Assembly (NCBI GenBank): GCA_910580075.1
Contig: CAJTVR010000070.1
Span: 1 to 23,891 of the forward strand
Direction of reading: 5' to 3'
DNA length: 23,891 bases
From: an uncultured Eubacterium sp.
GTDB lineage: Bacteria; Bacillota; Clostridia; Lachnospirales; Lachnospiraceae
Shown here: piece after piece, positions 22,167 through 23,891 of the stretch
Layout of the letters: every line of letters begins with the position of its first letter
Position numbering within the stretch: the first letter of the stretch is position 1
The notes under the pieces: generated by a model
What the model was told of the DNA's origin: nothing
Seen by the model: only the letters and a program-made list of their open reading frames with translations
Database searches by the model: none
Translations under genes and position numbers: made by a program

Positions 22167-23089
22167 GATACGTGAGAGATTTTGAAAATATACAGCTTAC
22201 AGAACCTACCGTTTTGTCTCTTGGAAAATTCGACGGACTGCACCGCGGCCACGAGCTGCTGATGGACTCGGTATTTGAGAAAGCATCTGAAGGCCTCAAG
22301 ACGGTTGTATTTACCTTCGATATTCCGCCGAAACAGCCGTCTTTACACGATCAGAAAGTTATTACAACAAATGAGGAAAAGCAGCAGCTTTTTTTACAGA
22401 AGGGGCTGGATTATCTGATTGAATGCCCGTTTACGGAAAAAATAAAGCATATGCAGGCAGAGAAGTTTATTGAAGAAATGGTACGCCGCCTGAAGGTTAA
22501 ATGGGTGATTGCGGGCACGGATTTTTGCTTTGGACATAACCGCAGGGGAGACTATCATATGCTGCAGCAGTATGCAGACGTTTATGGATATCAGGTCCGG
22601 GTAGTTCAGAAAATGCAGTACCAGGGACGCGATATCAGCAGCACTTATATTCGTGAGGAACTGTCAAAAGGCAGGATCAGTCTGGCGAACGAGCTGTTAG
22701 GATATGCCTATTTTATCCAGGGAAAGATTACACACGGCAACCAGATCGGCCGCACCATTGGATTTCCGACAATCAATATCCTTCCGCCGGAAAACAAACT
22801 CCTTCCGCCGTATGGTGTTTATGTATCCCGGATCGAGATTGACGGACAGTGTTATAACGGTATTACAAATATCGGGAAAAAGCCTACGATTGACGGAGAC
22901 AGCCCGGCAGGGGCAGAAACTTATATTTATGATTTTCACAGGGATGTTTATGAAAAAGAGGCAAGGGTAAGCATCCTTGCATTTGTGCGTCCGGAAATGA
23001 AATTTGACGGGATAGACAGTCTGAGGGGACAGCTGGAGAAAGATATTTTGTATGGAAGAAATTATTTTGCGGGAGTTATGCGTGAATGA
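22163..23089 (+). CDS. ribF: Bifunctional riboflavin kinase / FAD synthetase
   Basis: RibF phosphorylates riboflavin to FMN and adenylates it to FAD. The 308-residue protein has the nucleotidyltransferase N-terminal domain: VLSLGKFDGLHRGHELLMD, then WVIAGTDFCFGHNRRGD and SSTYIREELSKG. The flavokinase C-terminal domain has GNQIGRTIGFPTINILPP and NGITNIGKKPTIDG. Its ATG overlaps the truB stop (ATGA), so the two are coupled, the usual Firmicutes arrangement. Its own stop overlaps the ATG of the decayed DUF262 gene in the same way. Confidence 0.97.
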   Translation: MRYVRDFENIQLTEPTVLSLGKFDGLHRGHELLMDSVFEKASEGLKTVVFTFDIPPKQPSLHDQKVITTNEEKQQLFLQKGLDYLIECPFTEKIKHMQAEKFIEEMVRRLKVKWVIAGTDFCFGHNRRGDYHMLQQYADVYGYQVRVVQKMQYQGRDISSTYIREELSKGRISLANELLGYAYFIQGKITHGNQIGRTIGFPTINILPPENKLLPPYGVYVSRIEIDGQCYNGITNIGKKPTIDGDSPAGAETYIYDFHRDVYEKEARVSILAFVRPEMKFDGIDSLRGQLEKDILYGRNYFAGVMRE

Positions 23090-23854
23090 GCGTTCAGGAG
23101 GAATACTTTAAAGAATTTTTAAAACAGGCTGGAAAAATTGAGTCGGAATACAGCGGTATTGAGGCAGAAAATGATGAAAAGCCCAACGAAGCGCAGGAGC
23201 CGTATGAAATTCAAAATATCCGCATAGACCAGAAAATAATCTCTGTTTTTCAGGCAGAACACTGGATTATGGAAGGAAAACTAAATCTGTTTCCAGAATA
23301 TCATCGGAATATGGTGTGGGATGACGGACGTAAAAGCGCGCTGATTGAATCACTGCTGCTGCGTATTCCAATCCCTTCTTTTTACCTGGAGGAGGACAGT
23401 GAGGGAAAGCTGAATATGATAGACGGCATGCAGCGTCTGTCTGCCATTCATTCTTGCAGGGTGTGAGGAATTTTCCATGGCTGTGCAGCGGAAAGTAAAT
23501 GATGTACGTATGGGGGCACAGGAACTCTGTCTGCAGTTTCTGGCTGTCTGGCATTTTTATGACTGGAATACAGGAGAGTTTGGAACGTATCCCGGGCTTA
23601 TGAAAATGATGGATCAGACCATACTGGATTTAAATGAAATGCCACAGCAGGTTTTAAAAGATTTATGCCGGCAGTTTCGTTTTGTGGATGTTTCCAGTGC
23701 TCTGGGAGTTGAGGCTGGCAACCCCAAAGCACTTGTTTCCCAGAACCGGATAGAAACAGCGCAGGGAGAAGACTTTTTTATAGATTACCCGAACGCCGGG
23801 GCGGAGAAACTTTTTCCTTTTTCTGTTCCGCCTGCAAACAGTAAGAAATTCTAA
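23086..23854 (+). pseudogene. Decayed DUF262-family gene (internal deletion, repeat at 3' end)
   Basis: The first part, 23086-23466, encodes a DUF262 N-terminal segment: VFQAEHWIMEGKLNLFPEYH, RNMVWDDGRKSALIESLLLR and the motif MIDGMQRLSAIHS (normally DGQQRLTAI). The frame then shifts. The +1 frame continues as FILAGCEEFSMAVQRKVNDV and RMGAQELCLQFLAVWHFYDW, which corresponds to a much later part of DUF262 proteins. About 100 or more residues of the middle are missing, so this is an internal deletion plus frameshift near 23447-23455. The 3' end, from 23789, is repeat sequence, so the C-terminus is also lost. DUF262 proteins (GmrSD/DndB-like nuclease or NTPase relatives) occur in phage defence. 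The ATG overlaps the ribF stop. A functional short product cannot be excluded but is unlikely. Confidence 0.7.
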
Positions 23855-23891
23855 ATTTTCTGCGATAGTTCTGTGGCTGCGGACGGACCGG
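23789..23891. mobile_element. Second copy of the MITE-like repeat, cut by the window edge
   Basis: From CCGAACGCC (23789-23797) to the last base, 103 nt align with 5701-5802 with about nine mismatches and one gap. CTAAATTTTCTGCGATAGTT and GCGGACGGACCGG are identical in both. The start of the element lies inside the decayed DUF262 gene and supplies its last codons and stop. The rest of the element lies outside the window. Confidence 0.8.

Overview
The window reads as chromosomal DNA of a low-to-moderate GC Firmicute, most likely a gut clostridium of the Lachnospiraceae (Blautia/Dorea/Ruminococcus type). This rests on the gene order rimP-nusA-ylxR-ylxQ-infB-rbfA-nrnA-truB-ribF, the infC-rpmI-rplT operon with a long attenuated leader, strong GGAGG ribosome binding sites, and accessory families common in that group (Uma2, DUF262, palindromic dispersed repeats). 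This placement is inference; no 16S gene is present.

Layout. 1-460 is an accessory patch. It holds the first 27 codons of an AbrB/MazE-type antitoxin running off the left edge on the minus strand, with promoter and palindromic operator, and a NACHT-like C-terminal remnant whose 3' end runs into a dispersed repeat. 506-5651 is a probable operon of pheA, a Ppx/GppA-HD protein and ppk1. 5701-5990 is a 290-bp MITE-like element with long imperfect terminal inverted repeats. 6078-6911 is a Cof-type HAD phosphatase. 7077-9059 is minus-strand: an Uma2-family protein, a small unknown protein and a PHP phosphoesterase. 9241-10628 is infC-rpmI-rplT with its own promoter, attenuator-type leader, an apparent AUU start for infC and a terminator. 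10750-11417 is a pair of half-size EamA/SMR-like membrane proteins. 11504-12328 is a minus-strand AraC regulator divergent from galE (12531-13550). 13710-13781 is tRNA-Glu(CUC). 13931-23089 is the large translation/RNA operon rimP to ribF. The last 0.8 kb is a decayed DUF262 gene that runs into another copy of the dispersed repeat at the right edge.

How it fits together. Most of the window is core translation machinery: initiation factors IF2 and IF3, ribosomal proteins L35 and L20, ribosome maturation factors RimP and RbfA, NusA, TruB and tRNA-Glu. The infC and rimP operons share an identical 16-bp promoter core and an 11-bp leader element that lies in a hairpin in both, suggesting common control. 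The pheA-ppx-ppk1 group joins phenylalanine synthesis to polyphosphate turnover. Decayed genes and repeat copies lie at both ends of the window and after ppk1, so the repeats mark the sites of rearrangement.
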